Source of the DNA: Thermoguttaceae bacterium
Lineage (GTDB): Bacteria > Planctomycetota > Planctomycetia > Pirellulales > Thermoguttaceae
Reading direction: 5' to 3'
DNA length: 64,000 nucleotides
Assembly: GCA_017937485.1 (NCBI GenBank)
Contig: JAGBDN010000013.1
Span: 1 to 64,000, forward strand
Below the pieces are notes generated by a model, which searched no databases, was not told the DNA's origin, and saw only the letters and a list, made by a program, of their open reading frames with translations. Of the stretch, positions 44,622 through 53,707 are shown piece by piece. Position 1 is the stretch's first letter; every line of letters begins with the position of its first letter. Both the position numbers and the translations under genes were made by a program.

Positions 44622-45422
44622 TTAAAGTTTTTTCAAGTAAATGTTCTTGTATTCAAAATGGGACGGCGGGCCCGGGTGAATTTGGAGGCCGAAAATTCCC
44701 GCTTTCGGCGCGTTCGGGCGTTCGTCGACCAGCTCCGACGTTTTAACGCCGTTGATGTATTGAACGAAACGATTCCCGCGCGCTTCAATTTTATAAGTGT
44801 TCCAACCGTTCATTTTAATCGACTTAGCGATTTCGGCGGCGTTCCCGAATTGTTCGATCGTCTTTTTGCCGTCCGGCGCGAAGCGGGCCGACTGGCCGCG
44901 CCAAGCGATGATTTCGCCGAGCGCTTCGCCGTAAAGAATGCCCATAATGTCGCCGGGGTTAATGTCCGCTTGATAACCGTTCAGCCCGAAATTTCGTTTC
45001 GGGTCGAGCCAAGCGCGGTACTCGATCCCGCTGTTCCCGGCGTGAACGCGGAAGTCGGCGTAAAGGTCGAAGTCGCCGACCGGCTCGCCCTGCCAAACGA
45101 GGTATTCGCTGTACGGAACCGGCGTTTCCGGCGTCGAACGTCCGACGATGGAACCGTTTTCGACCGTCCAAAACTTGGAGTCGCCCTTCCAACCGTTCAG
45201 CGTTTCGCCGTCGAAGAGCGCGACGCAGCCTTCCGGCGGCGTCGTTTGGGCGGCGGTTTGCGGCTCGTCGGCGAAGCAATTTCCGGCGGCGACAAGCGCG
45301 GCGCAACCGACGGTTAAGTTGAAAAGCGTTCGAGAAACGCTCGTCGACGCGGAGCGAAGGGCGTCGGCGAGTCGAGCAAGGGCGTTGCGACGGGGAAACG
45401 AGGGGCGCGAAAAACGCTTCAT
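44622..45422 (-). CDS. Exported DUF1080 protein (3-keto-glycoside hydrolase/lyase family)
   Basis: 266 aa from ATG 45422, chosen because AAGGAG lies 9 bases upstream; the longer frame adds 98 unlikely residues. An Arg/Ser/Ala-rich N-region precedes a hydrophobic signal core (about 31-50, FNLTVGCAALVAAGNCFADE). The jelly-roll domain has the family marks GCVALFDGETLNGWKG, FWTVENGSIVGRS, YLVWQGEPVGDFDLYADFRVHAGNSGIEYRA, GYQADINPG, NGWNTYKIEARGNRFVQYINGVKTSELVD and GIFGLQIHPGPP. Family members act on 3-keto-disaccharides or other 3-keto-glycosides, the products of Gfo/Idh oxidation. That fits the Gfo/Idh/MocA gene 286 bases downstream and the PAS-AraC regulator encoded divergently. Confidence 0.92.
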   Translation of the reverse strand: MKRFSRPSFPRRNALARLADALRSASTSVSRTLFNLTVGCAALVAAGNCFADEPQTAAQTTPPEGCVALFDGETLNGWKGDSKFWTVENGSIVGRSTPETPVPYSEYLVWQGEPVGDFDLYADFRVHAGNSGIEYRAWLDPKRNFGLNGYQADINPGDIMGILYGEALGEIIAWRGQSARFAPDGKKTIEQFGNAAEIAKSIKMNGWNTYKIEARGNRFVQYINGVKTSELVDERPNAPKAGIFGLQIHPGPPSHFEYKNIYLKKL

Positions 45423-45699
45423 CGCGGGGTCTCCTTGGGGTGAAACGGCGTCGGTTTTGAAACAAAACGAAAACGAACGGAAATCGAAGCGCGGCGTTTC
45501 GGGCGGCGTTTTGATTGTTCGATTAACGTTTGATAAAGTCGCTCCGCTTGACGAACGTCGCGGGGCGCGGAGCGCTCCGTTTTGAACGTCGCGTTCGTCG
45601 ACGGCGGCGACGTTGCGGTCTATTTTCCAGATTTTCAAGCGAAATGCAAGGAAAATCTTGGTCGACGCGTCCATTATCTTAAAAATTTTTAAAAAAGTC
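45423..45699. other. Divergent regulatory spacer between DUF1080 gene and AraC-type gene
   Basis: This is the shared upstream region of the DUF1080 gene and the regulator gene, AT-rich from about 45655 to 45730. No ORF is supported. It is the natural place for AraC-family binding sites, but I could not pick out a convincing repeated half-site by eye. Confidence 0.5.
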
Positions 45700-45729
45700 T
45701 TGTATTTTTTTCGCAAATTTTGGTAAAAT
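45700..45729 (+). promoter_or_regulatory. Sigma70-type promoter of the PAS-AraC regulator gene
   Basis: TTGTAT (45700-45705), 18-base spacer, TAAAAT (45724-45729), about 108 bases before the chosen start at 45837. A run of A/T lies just upstream. Confidence 0.65.
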
Positions 45730-45836
45730 ATCGGCGTCGGACGAAGCGAACGGCGCGTCGAACCGACGGCGAAGAAAAGGGAGAAGGTTTAACGAGTTGG
45801 AAGATGGAGCGCGAAACAACTGAAACGGAGGCGTTT

Positions 45837-46613
45837 ATGAACGAATTGGCGGCGGGGTTTCCGTTCGAGGCGCTTTTTGGAACGACGCCGAACGTCTGTT
45901 TGTTTGTTAAAAATCGAGCCGGGCGTTTCGTTTGGGGGAACGCGTTTTTGGTCGAGTTGTGCGGCGCGGCGACGCTCGACGAGATCGTCGGCAAGACCGA
46001 TTTCGACTTTTTTCCGCGCGATTTGGCGCTCGATTACCGCCGCGAAGACGAAACGGTCGTCGCGACCGGGACGCCGATCGTCGACCGACCTTGGCTCGTT
46101 TGCAACGCGAATAAAACGATCGATTGGTTTTTATCGAATAAATGGCCTTTGCGGGGGCGGACGCGGCGCGGCGAGGCGAACGAAGCGGCGCCGATTCTCG
46201 GAGTCGTCGGCGCGATGCGGAATTATCGCCGTTTCGATAAAACGGCGCCGGAACAAAATAACGATTTGCGCGACGTCGTCGATTTTATGTTGAGCAATTA
46301 CGAGCGCAAAATAGAAACGCGGGAGCTGGCGGAGCTGGCGTTTTTGTCGACGAGTCAGTTCGAGCGTCGGTTTCGGGCGGTTTTCCGGATGACGCCGAGT
46401 CGGTTTTTGGCGGAAATTCGCTTGCGAGCGTCGGCGCGGCTCTTGACTTCGACCGATTTAACGCTCGCGCAGATTGCGAGCCGCGCCGGTTTCTTCGACC
46501 AAAGTCATTTCGGGAAAGCGTTTAGGGCGGAGTACGGAACGACGCCGAAAAAGTATCGCGCCGCTTACGGGACGCGACGTTGCGAGTCGGACGCCGACGG
46601 CGCTAAAGAATAA
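45837..46613 (+). CDS. PAS-domain AraC-family transcriptional regulator
   Basis: 258 aa from ATG 45837, chosen because GGAGG lies 5 bases upstream; in-frame starts at 45804 and 45720 are possible. Residues ~14-130 form a PAS domain (TTPNVCLFVKNRAGRFVWGN, DEIVGKTDFDFFP, VATGTPI), a cytoplasmic ligand sensor. Residues ~145-243 are two AraC helix-turn-helices (RKIETRELAELAFLSTSQFERRFRAVF and LTLAQIASRAGFFDQSHFGKAFRAEYGTTPKKYR). The divergent DUF1080 gene and the downstream esterase gene are its most likely targets. The ligand is unknown; sugar-derived compounds are a reasonable guess from context. A comparable PAS-AraC pairing is frequent in planctomycete sugar loci. Confidence 0.9.
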   Translation: MNELAAGFPFEALFGTTPNVCLFVKNRAGRFVWGNAFLVELCGAATLDEIVGKTDFDFFPRDLALDYRREDETVVATGTPIVDRPWLVCNANKTIDWFLSNKWPLRGRTRRGEANEAAPILGVVGAMRNYRRFDKTAPEQNNDLRDVVDFMLSNYERKIETRELAELAFLSTSQFERRFRAVFRMTPSRFLAEIRLRASARLLTSTDLTLAQIASRAGFFDQSHFGKAFRAEYGTTPKKYRAAYGTRRCESDADGAKE

Positions 46614-46749
46614 CGAGAAAATTGCGCGACGAGGCTTGCAATTTGAACGCCGACGTCGATAATAAAAGGCGTTCGCGGGCGTCGTCGGCGCGTCGAAGCC
46701 GGGCGGCGGGCGAAAAACGTTGGATTTCATTGGGTTTAAGGAGAAGAAA

Positions 46750-47637
46750 ATGCGATTTTTGACGCAAACGCGGTTATTGTTGGCGTTGGCGACGGCGTTG
46801 GTCGCGTCGTCGGCGTTCGGTTTCGAAACGCTGAACGTTTGGCCGTCGACCCCGCCGGGGGATAAGGCGGAGCAATACAAGGAAAACGGCGGCCCGTATT
46901 ACACGCCGACGCTCGAATTTTGGGCGCCGAAAGCTCCGAAGACGGACGCTTGCTTAATTATTTGTTGCGGCGGCGCTTACAACGGCGTCGCTTACGACTA
47001 CGAAGGCGTTATGCCGCGCGATTTCTTCGTCGAAAACGGCGTCGCGGTCGTGATGTTGCGCTATCGGACGCCGCGTCGACCGGGCGTCGAGAAACACCGC
47101 GCCGCTTGGCAAGACGTCCAGCGAACGATCCGAATCGTCCGTTCGAAAGCCGACGAATGGGGAATTAACCCGGAAAAAATCGGCGTAATGGGCTTTTCGG
47201 CGGGCGGACACTTGACGCTGATGGCCGCGACGACGAGCCAAACGCCGGCCTACGAACCGGTCGACGATCTCGATAAAACGCCGTGCCACCTGAACTTCGC
47301 GGTTCCGATTTACCCGGCTTACGCGTTGAGCGACGGCGTCGACGGCGAAAACAAAAATCGCGGAAACGACGCGACGCTCGTCGCCGACTTCGCGTTCGAC
47401 GCCAAAACGCCGCCGATGTGCTTCATTCACGGCGACGGCGACGGCTACTCGCCCGCCGGTTCGGTCGCGGTCTATTTGCAACTTCGTAAAATGAATATTC
47501 CGGCGGAGTTGCATATTTTCGCGTTGGCCGACCACGCGTTCCGCAACCAACCGCAAGACGCGCCGATTCGCAAGTATCCGAGCCGCGTTCTCGAGTGGTT
47601 GCAGTCGATGAAAATCGTCGAAAAACCGGCGAAATAA
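46750..47637 (+). CDS. Exported alpha/beta hydrolase, acetyl-xylan-esterase-like
   Basis: 295 aa from ATG 46750, chosen because AAGGAG lies 6-7 bases upstream. A Sec signal peptide ends near SSAFGFE (residue 25). The fold is the BD-FAE/esterase-lipase group: oxyanion segment CGGAYNGVAYDYEG (a CGGA variant of HGGG), nucleophile Ser150 in MGFSAGGHL, acid in FIHGDGDGYSP and histidine in LADHAFRN. Such exported esterases remove acetyl or feruloyl groups from plant polysaccharides, in line with the sugar-processing neighbours. It lies 136 bases after the AraC gene on the same strand, and a terminator follows at 47670. Confidence 0.88.
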   Translation: MRFLTQTRLLLALATALVASSAFGFETLNVWPSTPPGDKAEQYKENGGPYYTPTLEFWAPKAPKTDACLIICCGGAYNGVAYDYEGVMPRDFFVENGVAVVMLRYRTPRRPGVEKHRAAWQDVQRTIRIVRSKADEWGINPEKIGVMGFSAGGHLTLMAATTSQTPAYEPVDDLDKTPCHLNFAVPIYPAYALSDGVDGENKNRGNDATLVADFAFDAKTPPMCFIHGDGDGYSPAGSVAVYLQLRKMNIPAELHIFALADHAFRNQPQDAPIRKYPSRVLEWLQSMKIVEKPAK

Positions 47638-47669
47638 ACGTCGAGCCGGATTGGTAATCGACGCTCGAC

Positions 47670-47711
47670 GGCGTCGCGACGTGAAAAAGCGCGTCGCGAC
47701 GCCGTTTTTTT
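47670..47711 (+). terminator. Rho-independent terminator after the esterase gene
   Basis: An 11-bp perfect stem GGCGTCGCGAC/GTCGCGACGCC (47670-47680 with 47693-47703) is followed by GTTTTTTT. Confidence 0.9.
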
Positions 47712-47902
47712 ACGCCGCTTTGAAAATTTTGAATTTTGAGCGGATTTGCGTCGCGCTTGCCTTTGATTTTTCTGAAAATTGTTTGAATTATCGACGCCTT
47801 GAAGGCGAGGAGACGGAGAGCGGAGGCGGGGAAAAGTTATGGACGTCTAATAAAATTTTAAAAATATTTGGAAAAAATACGAAGAAAAAGGGGAAAAAAC
47901 GC
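47712..47902. other. Spacer without visible gene
   Basis: AT-richer than average. A 104-aa open frame crosses it but has no ribosome binding site, family or codon style of the neighbours. The promoter at 47903 follows. Confidence 0.5.
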
Positions 47903-47931
47903 TTGTTTTTCGCGACGCGTTCCTTTATAAT
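47903..47931 (+). promoter_or_regulatory. Consensus-like promoter with a ~200-base leader for the second Gfo/Idh/MocA gene
   Basis: TTGTTT (47903-47908), 17-base spacer, TATAAT (47926-47931), identical in both hexamers and spacing to the minus-strand promoter at 3148-3176. The leader to the ATG at 48136 is close to 200 bases and contains a near-duplicate pair of 'CCATTTTCGCGG' segments (48040-48075). I cannot assign a riboswitch. Confidence 0.72.
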
Positions 47932-48135
47932 GGACGTATTCAACGGAACGGCGTCTCGTCTGTAAACTGTGGTTATCGGTTTTGGCCTTACCGGCGAGCG
48001 ACGGCGTTTCGAACAACGTTTATTTGGTTTTTGCAACGCCATTTTCGCGGGACTTGCGAACCATTTTCGCGGCGCCGCTTCGTTGATCATTCGAAGCGAC
48101 GTTTGATTCGGCGAACGACGGCAAAGGTTTGGACG

Positions 48136-49392
48136 ATGAAAAACAAGCAAACGAAACTTAATCGCCGCAAGTTTTTGGCGGCGTCGGCGAGCGCGATTTC
48201 CGCTCCGCTCTTCCTGCCGGGCTCCATCTTCGGTTATAACGGCGGCGTCGCCCCGAGCAACAAACTGACGACGGCTTTCGTCGGGATCGGGAACCGCGGG
48301 GGCGAGTTGCTCGGCGGTTTCCTGAACAACTCGAACTACCAAATCGTCGCGGTTTGCGACTGCTGGAAAGAACGCGTCGACCGCGCCGCCGGTCGCGTCA
48401 ACAACCATTATAAAAACGACGCCGTCGCCAAATTCCATCGTTACGAAGACCTGCTCGCCGACCGCGACGACGTCGACGTGATCGTCTGCGCGACGCCGGA
48501 CCACTGGCACACGAAGATCGCGATCGAAACCTGTATGGCGGGCAAAGACATTTACTGCGAAAAACCGCTGACGCTCACGATCGAAGAATCGCGTCTCATC
48601 GTCAAAGCCGCCCGCAAATACAACCGCGTCTGCACCGGCGGCAGCCAACGCGTGATGGAAGACTACGGCTATATGGCGCCGATCCTCCAAAGCGGCGCGA
48701 TCGGGGAAGTTAAGGAAGTTTACTGCGGTCTCGGCAACCCGCCGAAATACTGCTACTTGCCGGAACAACCGATTCCGGAAGGGCTCGACTGGGACCGTTG
48801 GCAAGGTCAAGCGCCGGTCGCGCCGTTCAACAGCGAACGCTGCTCCGGCAACTACGGCGGCGGTTGGCGCAATTACGGCGAGTACTGCACCGGTTTCCTC
48901 GCCGACTGGGGCGCTCACAAGTTCGGCGGCGCGATGTACTGCCTCGGCGTCGACAAAGAAGAGCCGGTCGAACTCTACCCCGCCGGTTACGAAGGTTCCG
49001 AATACGTTTGCGCCGTCTTCAAGAACGGCGTCCGCTTCTATCACGCGTGGAACGGCCCGCACGACGTTACGTTCAAAGGAACCGAAGGCGAATATCGCCA
49101 TAACCAAACGAAGATGAACCCGATCAAGACCGTCGACGTTCGCCGTTACTCCGGCGGCGCGCGCAACATCGCCGACGATTTCGCGTTCTGCGTTCGCAAC
49201 CGTTTGCGACCGTTCCAAGATTTCGAATACGCCGCCGCCACCGCGACGCTCTGCCAAATGATGGCGATTTGCCACAAAGTGAAGCGCCCGCTCAAATGGG
49301 ACGCCGAAAAGATGGTCTTCGTCGGCGACCAAGAAGCGACCCGTATGGTTTCGCGCGTTCAACGTTATCCGTATACGATCCCGGAAGTTTGA
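48136..49392 (+). CDS. Tat-exported Gfo/Idh/MocA-family oxidoreductase (second, distinct subfamily)
   Basis: 418 aa from ATG 48136. The Tat signal is NRRKFLAASASAI. The Rossmann start is LTTAFVGIGNRGGELL (GIGNRG), with CDCWKERVDRAA binding the adenosine side. The EKP motif (142-144) is in IYCEKPLTLTIEESR, and GGSQRVMEDYGYMAP follows. The C-terminal domain holds ADWGAHKFGGAMYCLG with the catalytic His and ends in a PLKWDAEKMVFVGDQEA segment typical of the planctomycete clade. Only limited similarity to the other Gfo protein at 42974 is visible, so the two should have different substrates. Codon use here is notably strong in preferred codons (CTC, GAA, CGC), suggesting high expression. Confidence 0.92.
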   Translation: MKNKQTKLNRRKFLAASASAISAPLFLPGSIFGYNGGVAPSNKLTTAFVGIGNRGGELLGGFLNNSNYQIVAVCDCWKERVDRAAGRVNNHYKNDAVAKFHRYEDLLADRDDVDVIVCATPDHWHTKIAIETCMAGKDIYCEKPLTLTIEESRLIVKAARKYNRVCTGGSQRVMEDYGYMAPILQSGAIGEVKEVYCGLGNPPKYCYLPEQPIPEGLDWDRWQGQAPVAPFNSERCSGNYGGGWRNYGEYCTGFLADWGAHKFGGAMYCLGVDKEEPVELYPAGYEGSEYVCAVFKNGVRFYHAWNGPHDVTFKGTEGEYRHNQTKMNPIKTVDVRRYSGGARNIADDFAFCVRNRLRPFQDFEYAAATATLCQMMAICHKVKRPLKWDAEKMVFVGDQEATRMVSRVQRYPYTIPEV

Positions 49393-49530
49393 AACGTCGG
49401 TTCGCGACGTTCGCCGGTCGACGCCGCCCTTTATTAATAAACGCGGTTCCGTCGACGCGGCGGTTTTCGGAATGTTAAGTAAACGCAACTCGCTTGAAAA
49501 AGCGATTTAGAGAATATTGGAAACGGTAAA

Positions 49531-51264
49531 ATGAAATTGAATTGGAAAACTTACGCGCTTCTGGCGTCGGCGCTCGTCGCTTCGTCGTCGTTCGGTTCGT
49601 CGGCGTTCGCGCAAGAAGCCGCCGCGAAATTGGCGGAGTTCGCGCCGAAAATGACGGCTCAAAATATGGCCGACGGCGGTCAAGTCGGCGAAATGGAAAA
49701 GGCGCAACAAGGCTGGATGAATTACGTCCTCGAAACGGCGTCCGACAAACCGGAAACCCGCGCCGAAGCGAACAAAGCCGCGTTGGAAGCGTTGGCCGGC
49801 GACTATCCGGTTGTTACTAAAGCCTGGCTGTTGCACGTCTTGCAATGGACGGCGGACGAAACCTGCGTCGACGCGATCGCGCCGTTCTTGGCGAACGATG
49901 ACGCTCGCCTCGTCGACGCCGCCTCCCGCGCCTTGGCCGAAATTCCCGGCGACGCGGCCCTGAAAGCGCTCGAAAAAGCCCGCGACGCCGCCGAAGGCGA
50001 CAAAAAAGCGGCGCTCGATCACTTCATTAAGTCGCGCTCCGTCGACTGCTCGCCCGCCGTCGAAACCGAGACGATTCAATCGCTTCCGTATGTTTCGGAC
50101 GCGAAATTCGCCGAGTTTATGAACGGCTTCGACAAACTTTCCGACGACGATAAAGCCCGCGCGCTCGGCGCTTTGCGCGTCCGTCAAGCGAAGGATTTCA
50201 GCGGCGTCGCCGTTAAGGCGTTGAAATCGGAATCGGTTGAAGTCAAGCGCGCGGCGATCCTTGCGCTCGAAAAAATCGCGACCGGCAAAGAATTCGACGT
50301 TCTTTACGAACAAATGAAAACGTTCGACCGCGGTTTCGTCGCCGACGCGATGAAGCGGATTCCGGGCGCCGATTTCGACGCCGCCGTCGCGGCCGCGTTG
50401 AAGAAGGAAACGAACGGCGAAAACGCGGCGACTCTCGCCGACGTCGTGAGCGGTCGTTTCCTCGTTTCGGAAGTTTCGTCGATTCTCGACGCGGCGAAAA
50501 AGGACGATTGCCCGATTCGTCTGCAACTCCTGACCGCGGCGGAACGTCTTGCGACGAAAGAACATATCGCCGACTTCGTCGACGCGTTCGTCGCGATTCC
50601 GGCGGGCGGCGACCGCGACCGCGCCGAGCAAATCATCGCGCGTCTTTGCGAAGGCGACGCGACGCCGGTCGTCGCGAAGATGAACAACGCCAACGGCGCG
50701 ACGATTTTCCCGTTGCTTGGTCGTATCGGCGGCGACGCGGCGTTCGCGCAAATCGAACGCGGTTTGAAGTCGAACAACGCGCCGATGATCGCGCTTTCCG
50801 TCCGTTCGCTCTGCAACTGGCCGAACGCGAAGGTTGCGCCGCAACTTCTCGACGCCGCGAAGAACGCCGCGTATCCGGAAAATATGCGGATTCAAGCGTT
50901 GCGCGCTTACATTCGCGTCGTTTCCCTTCCGGACGACCAAGACGCCGTCGATATGTCCGGCGCCGACAAGTTGGCCGCGTTGAAAGACGCGTTCAAACTG
51001 GCGACCCGCGACGACGAACGCAACTTGGCGCTCGAACGCGTCGGCGCCGTTCGCGAGCTGGATTCGGTGAAGTTCGCGCTCGAACACGTCGACAATAAAG
51101 CGTTGCAAAACAAAGCGTTGAACGCCGTTCTCGACCTCGCGCACCAAGACTTCCTCCGTAAAAAGGACAAAGACCTCTTCACGAAGGCGCTCGACGTCGT
51201 TCTCGAAAAAGGCGACCAAGGCCAAAAAGACCGCGCCGGTCGTTATAAGGCCGCGATGAAGTAA
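49531..51264 (+). CDS. Exported HEAT-repeat protein
   Basis: 577 aa. A Sec signal peptide (LLASALVASSSFGSSAFAQEA, cleavage near residue 27). The rest is helical repeats of HEAT type: AIAPFLANDDARLVDAASRALAEIP, ALKSESVEVKRAAILALEKIATG, GLKSNNAPMIALSVRSLCNWPN and others at about 40-residue spacing. HEAT solenoids are protein-binding scaffolds; planctomycetes encode many exported ones with unknown partners. It lies 138 bases after the Gfo/Idh/MocA gene on the same strand with no terminator between, so the two may be co-transcribed. A long stable terminator follows. Confidence 0.85.
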   Translation: MKLNWKTYALLASALVASSSFGSSAFAQEAAAKLAEFAPKMTAQNMADGGQVGEMEKAQQGWMNYVLETASDKPETRAEANKAALEALAGDYPVVTKAWLLHVLQWTADETCVDAIAPFLANDDARLVDAASRALAEIPGDAALKALEKARDAAEGDKKAALDHFIKSRSVDCSPAVETETIQSLPYVSDAKFAEFMNGFDKLSDDDKARALGALRVRQAKDFSGVAVKALKSESVEVKRAAILALEKIATGKEFDVLYEQMKTFDRGFVADAMKRIPGADFDAAVAAALKKETNGENAATLADVVSGRFLVSEVSSILDAAKKDDCPIRLQLLTAAERLATKEHIADFVDAFVAIPAGGDRDRAEQIIARLCEGDATPVVAKMNNANGATIFPLLGRIGGDAAFAQIERGLKSNNAPMIALSVRSLCNWPNAKVAPQLLDAAKNAAYPENMRIQALRAYIRVVSLPDDQDAVDMSGADKLAALKDAFKLATRDDERNLALERVGAVRELDSVKFALEHVDNKALQNKALNAVLDLAHQDFLRKKDKDLFTKALDVVLEKGDQGQKDRAGRYKAAMK

Positions 51265-51336
51265 GTCGTTGAATAACGCCGTTTAAGACGGACGGCGGTT
51301 TGACCGCGCTCGACGGTTTGCGTCGGGCGCCGATTG

Positions 51337-51392
51337 AAACGTTTTTCGCGTTGGAGCGTTGATTTCGCTTCCGACGCGGGAAACGTTTTTTT
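51337..51392 (+). terminator. Two-tier hairpin terminator after the HEAT-repeat gene
   Basis: AAACGTTTTTCGCG (51337-51350) pairs, with G-U pairs, with CGCGGGAAACGTTT (51375-51388). Its loop holds an inner stem GGAGCG/CGCTTCC. Seven Ts follow. Confidence 0.85.
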
Positions 51393-51521
51393 GTTTTTTT
51401 TGACTTTTACTCCTTGCGACGCTTGAATTTGCGGCGTTCGAGCGATATAATTGAGAGCGAAAAGAAACCGTCGACGTCGAGGCGGTTGCGAACGAACGCG
51501 CTTGCGAAAAAGGAGTTGGCG

Positions 51522-53666
51522 ATGAAGGGGAAAAATCGAATCGGGAAAAGGGATAAAATGGTCGCGGCGTTGGGGGGCGCGGCGCTTTCGACCGCGTTGC
51601 TCGGCGGCGGTTTAGTCGCGGCGCAAGACGCGCGACCGCTTGCGAAGTCGGAAGTTGCGGCGACGGCGCGAGCGACGGGCGGCGGCGAGTCGATTCAAAA
51701 CGACGACGCGCCGTCGAGGCCGGTTCCGATCGTCGGCAAGATCGCGTCGCTCGGCGTTTTCAAGAACGGGATCGCGGTCGTCGAGGAGCGTTTCGAGGTC
51801 TCGGGGCCCGGGCGATACGCGACGTCGACGCCGCCGAGTCCGCTGCACGGGACGTTTTTCATCGAGAGCGACGGCGTCGTCGAGACGACTTCGACCGTCG
51901 ACGACGTTGAGGTTCCGATAAGCGAAGCGGCGGAAATCGATTGGACGCAAGATTTTAGCGGACGCAAAGTGCGCGTCGTTTTACCCGGCGAGTCGGAGCC
52001 GCGCGAGTTGCGAATCGTTCCGACGGGACATTCCGTCGACGGCGAGACGGCGAGCGACGGCGCGAGCGCTTACGCGGCGTCGCGTTGGAACGGAGCGTTT
52101 TCGAGCGCGCTTTCGACGCAAACTTCCGGCGTTTCTCGGTCGAACGTCGGCGGCGTTCTTTTTGCAACCGACGACGGCGAAACGATTTGGGTGAACGACG
52201 CGGCGGAGATTAAAGTTGTTTCGACCGCGCCCGGCGAAGGCCCGACGACCGTTTGGCGGAAGCGTCCGCGGCTGATTTTCGACGTCAAACCGAGCGGCGA
52301 CGGCGCGGAAAAAGGGGAAACGGGAAAAAACGGCCCGACGACGATTCGGCTCTTTTACCTGACGCGCGGGGCGACTTGGGCGCCGCAGTATCGCGTTCGG
52401 ACGCTCGACGGCGAAACGCTCGAAATCGAGCAAAACGCGATACTTGCGAACGAATGGCGTTCGTTCGAAGGAACGCCGGTCGCGCTCTTTAGCGGGTTTC
52501 CGCAAATCGCGACGCGCGACGCGCTTTCGCCGATGTCGCCGAGCGTCGACTTAAACGGCTTCTTTACGTCGCTTACGTCGGGCGCGAACGGCGCGGCGGG
52601 GCTTTACGCTCGCGGAGGCGGCGCTTCGATCTTGACGCAACAAGCGTTGACGCTAAACGCCGTCGCTCCAACGGGTTCCGGAACGGGCGGCGCTCTTGGC
52701 GCGGCGTCGGGCGACGAGGCGTCGTTCGGCGAAGGCGTCGACGTGTTCGCGCAAGCGGTCGGGCGCAAAACGTTGGCGAAAAACGACCGAACGCTCTTTT
52801 CGGTCGCTCGCAAAACGGCGCCTTATCGCCGCGTCGTTTGCTGGGATATCGCCGATATTTGGGATGAAAACGGGCGGCGGCGCGACCCGAGCGCTTTTTT
52901 AAACGGCGGCGCGTCAAGCGTTTACGGTCGAACGACTTCCGGCGAAAACTTGGTCGCGAACGGAAGCCGCTTCTCGGAACCTTGGGACGCGCTGCAGTTT
53001 GCGAATCCGTTCGACTTTCCGACGACGACCGGCCCGGCGACCGTCGTCGACGGCGCGCGCTTCTTGGGACAAAATCCGATTTATTGGACGAATCCCGGCG
53101 AAACGACCTTACTGCCGATAACGAAAGCGCTTAGCGTTCGCGTTCGCTCCGTCGAAAACGAGCGTTCCGAATACGACGCGGCGTCGACGAACGAGGCCGA
53201 ACCGCGCTCGAACGGGCCGGAAAACCTCGACGGTTTGGTCGCGGAAATCGCCGCGCAAAGGGCCGCCGGAAACGTCGCGAACGCCGCGCCTAAACCCGGG
53301 AATAACGGCGAGTTGCGTTGGAAAGACGTTCAAGAAATTCGGCGCGATCTTTGGGGCCGGGACGTTCGAGTTTTGCCTTGGGGGAACCATTTTCGCGTCG
53401 CGGTAATCGACGCGGAAATCGAAATCGCCAACAATCGCGACGAGGAAACAACCGTTTTGCTGAGTCGGCAGTTTTCCGGCGTCGCGCTTCCGGAATCGTT
53501 CGAGGGGTTCGACGAACCGCCGAAAATGACGGTAATCGGCGACGGCGCAAGCGGTTACGCGGCGAACCGCGTCAATCGACGGCAAGAAATGCGTTGGACG
53601 ACGACGCTCAAACCGGGCGAAAAGCGGACGCTGAAATTCTCGTTCCAAACGTTAATTTGGATTTAA
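51522..53666 (+). CDS. Exported DUF4139-like protein
   Basis: 714 aa from ATG 51522, chosen because AAGGAG lies 7 bases upstream. After a basic start there is a signal-type helix (about 10-30, MVAALGGAALSTALLGGGLVAA). Core stretches SLGVFKNGIAVVEERFEVSGPGRY, LFYLTRGATWAPQYRVRTLDGETLEIEQNAILANEW, FQIATRDALSP-like strands and the C-terminal TTLKPGEKRTLKFSFQTLI follow the pattern of DUF4139 ('mucoidy inhibitor'-like) proteins. Those pair a hydrophobic beta domain with 'trying-to-bind' strands of unknown function. A Gly/Ser/Ala-rich insertion sits about 345-410. No enzyme motif is visible. It may be a surface or assembly factor. The start of the next gene lies 42 bases on, so the three genes from 51522 to 56496 could be one transcript. 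Confidence 0.78.
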   Translation: MKGKNRIGKRDKMVAALGGAALSTALLGGGLVAAQDARPLAKSEVAATARATGGGESIQNDDAPSRPVPIVGKIASLGVFKNGIAVVEERFEVSGPGRYATSTPPSPLHGTFFIESDGVVETTSTVDDVEVPISEAAEIDWTQDFSGRKVRVVLPGESEPRELRIVPTGHSVDGETASDGASAYAASRWNGAFSSALSTQTSGVSRSNVGGVLFATDDGETIWVNDAAEIKVVSTAPGEGPTTVWRKRPRLIFDVKPSGDGAEKGETGKNGPTTIRLFYLTRGATWAPQYRVRTLDGETLEIEQNAILANEWRSFEGTPVALFSGFPQIATRDALSPMSPSVDLNGFFTSLTSGANGAAGLYARGGGASILTQQALTLNAVAPTGSGTGGALGAASGDEASFGEGVDVFAQAVGRKTLAKNDRTLFSVARKTAPYRRVVCWDIADIWDENGRRRDPSAFLNGGASSVYGRTTSGENLVANGSRFSEPWDALQFANPFDFPTTTGPATVVDGARFLGQNPIYWTNPGETTLLPITKALSVRVRSVENERSEYDAASTNEAEPRSNGPENLDGLVAEIAAQRAAGNVANAAPKPGNNGELRWKDVQEIRRDLWGRDVRVLPWGNHFRVAVIDAEIEIANNRDEETTVLLSRQFSGVALPESFEGFDEPPKMTVIGDGASGYAANRVNRRQEMRWTTTLKPGEKRTLKFSFQTLIWI

Positions 53667-53707
53667 AGCGCGATAAATAACGATTGGTAATGTTCGAGGA
53701 GGATGAG

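Noticed and set aside
47651..47965. 104-codon plus-strand frame between the esterase and the second Gfo gene
   Set aside because: It starts inside the esterase terminator hairpin, lacks a ribosome site, has AT-rich codons unlike the neighbours, and contains the promoter of the next gene.
53684..53707. Upstream TTG/ATG start for the MazG-like protein
   Set aside because: Those starts would place the AGGAGG ribosome site inside the coding region and add residues before the family's normal start.
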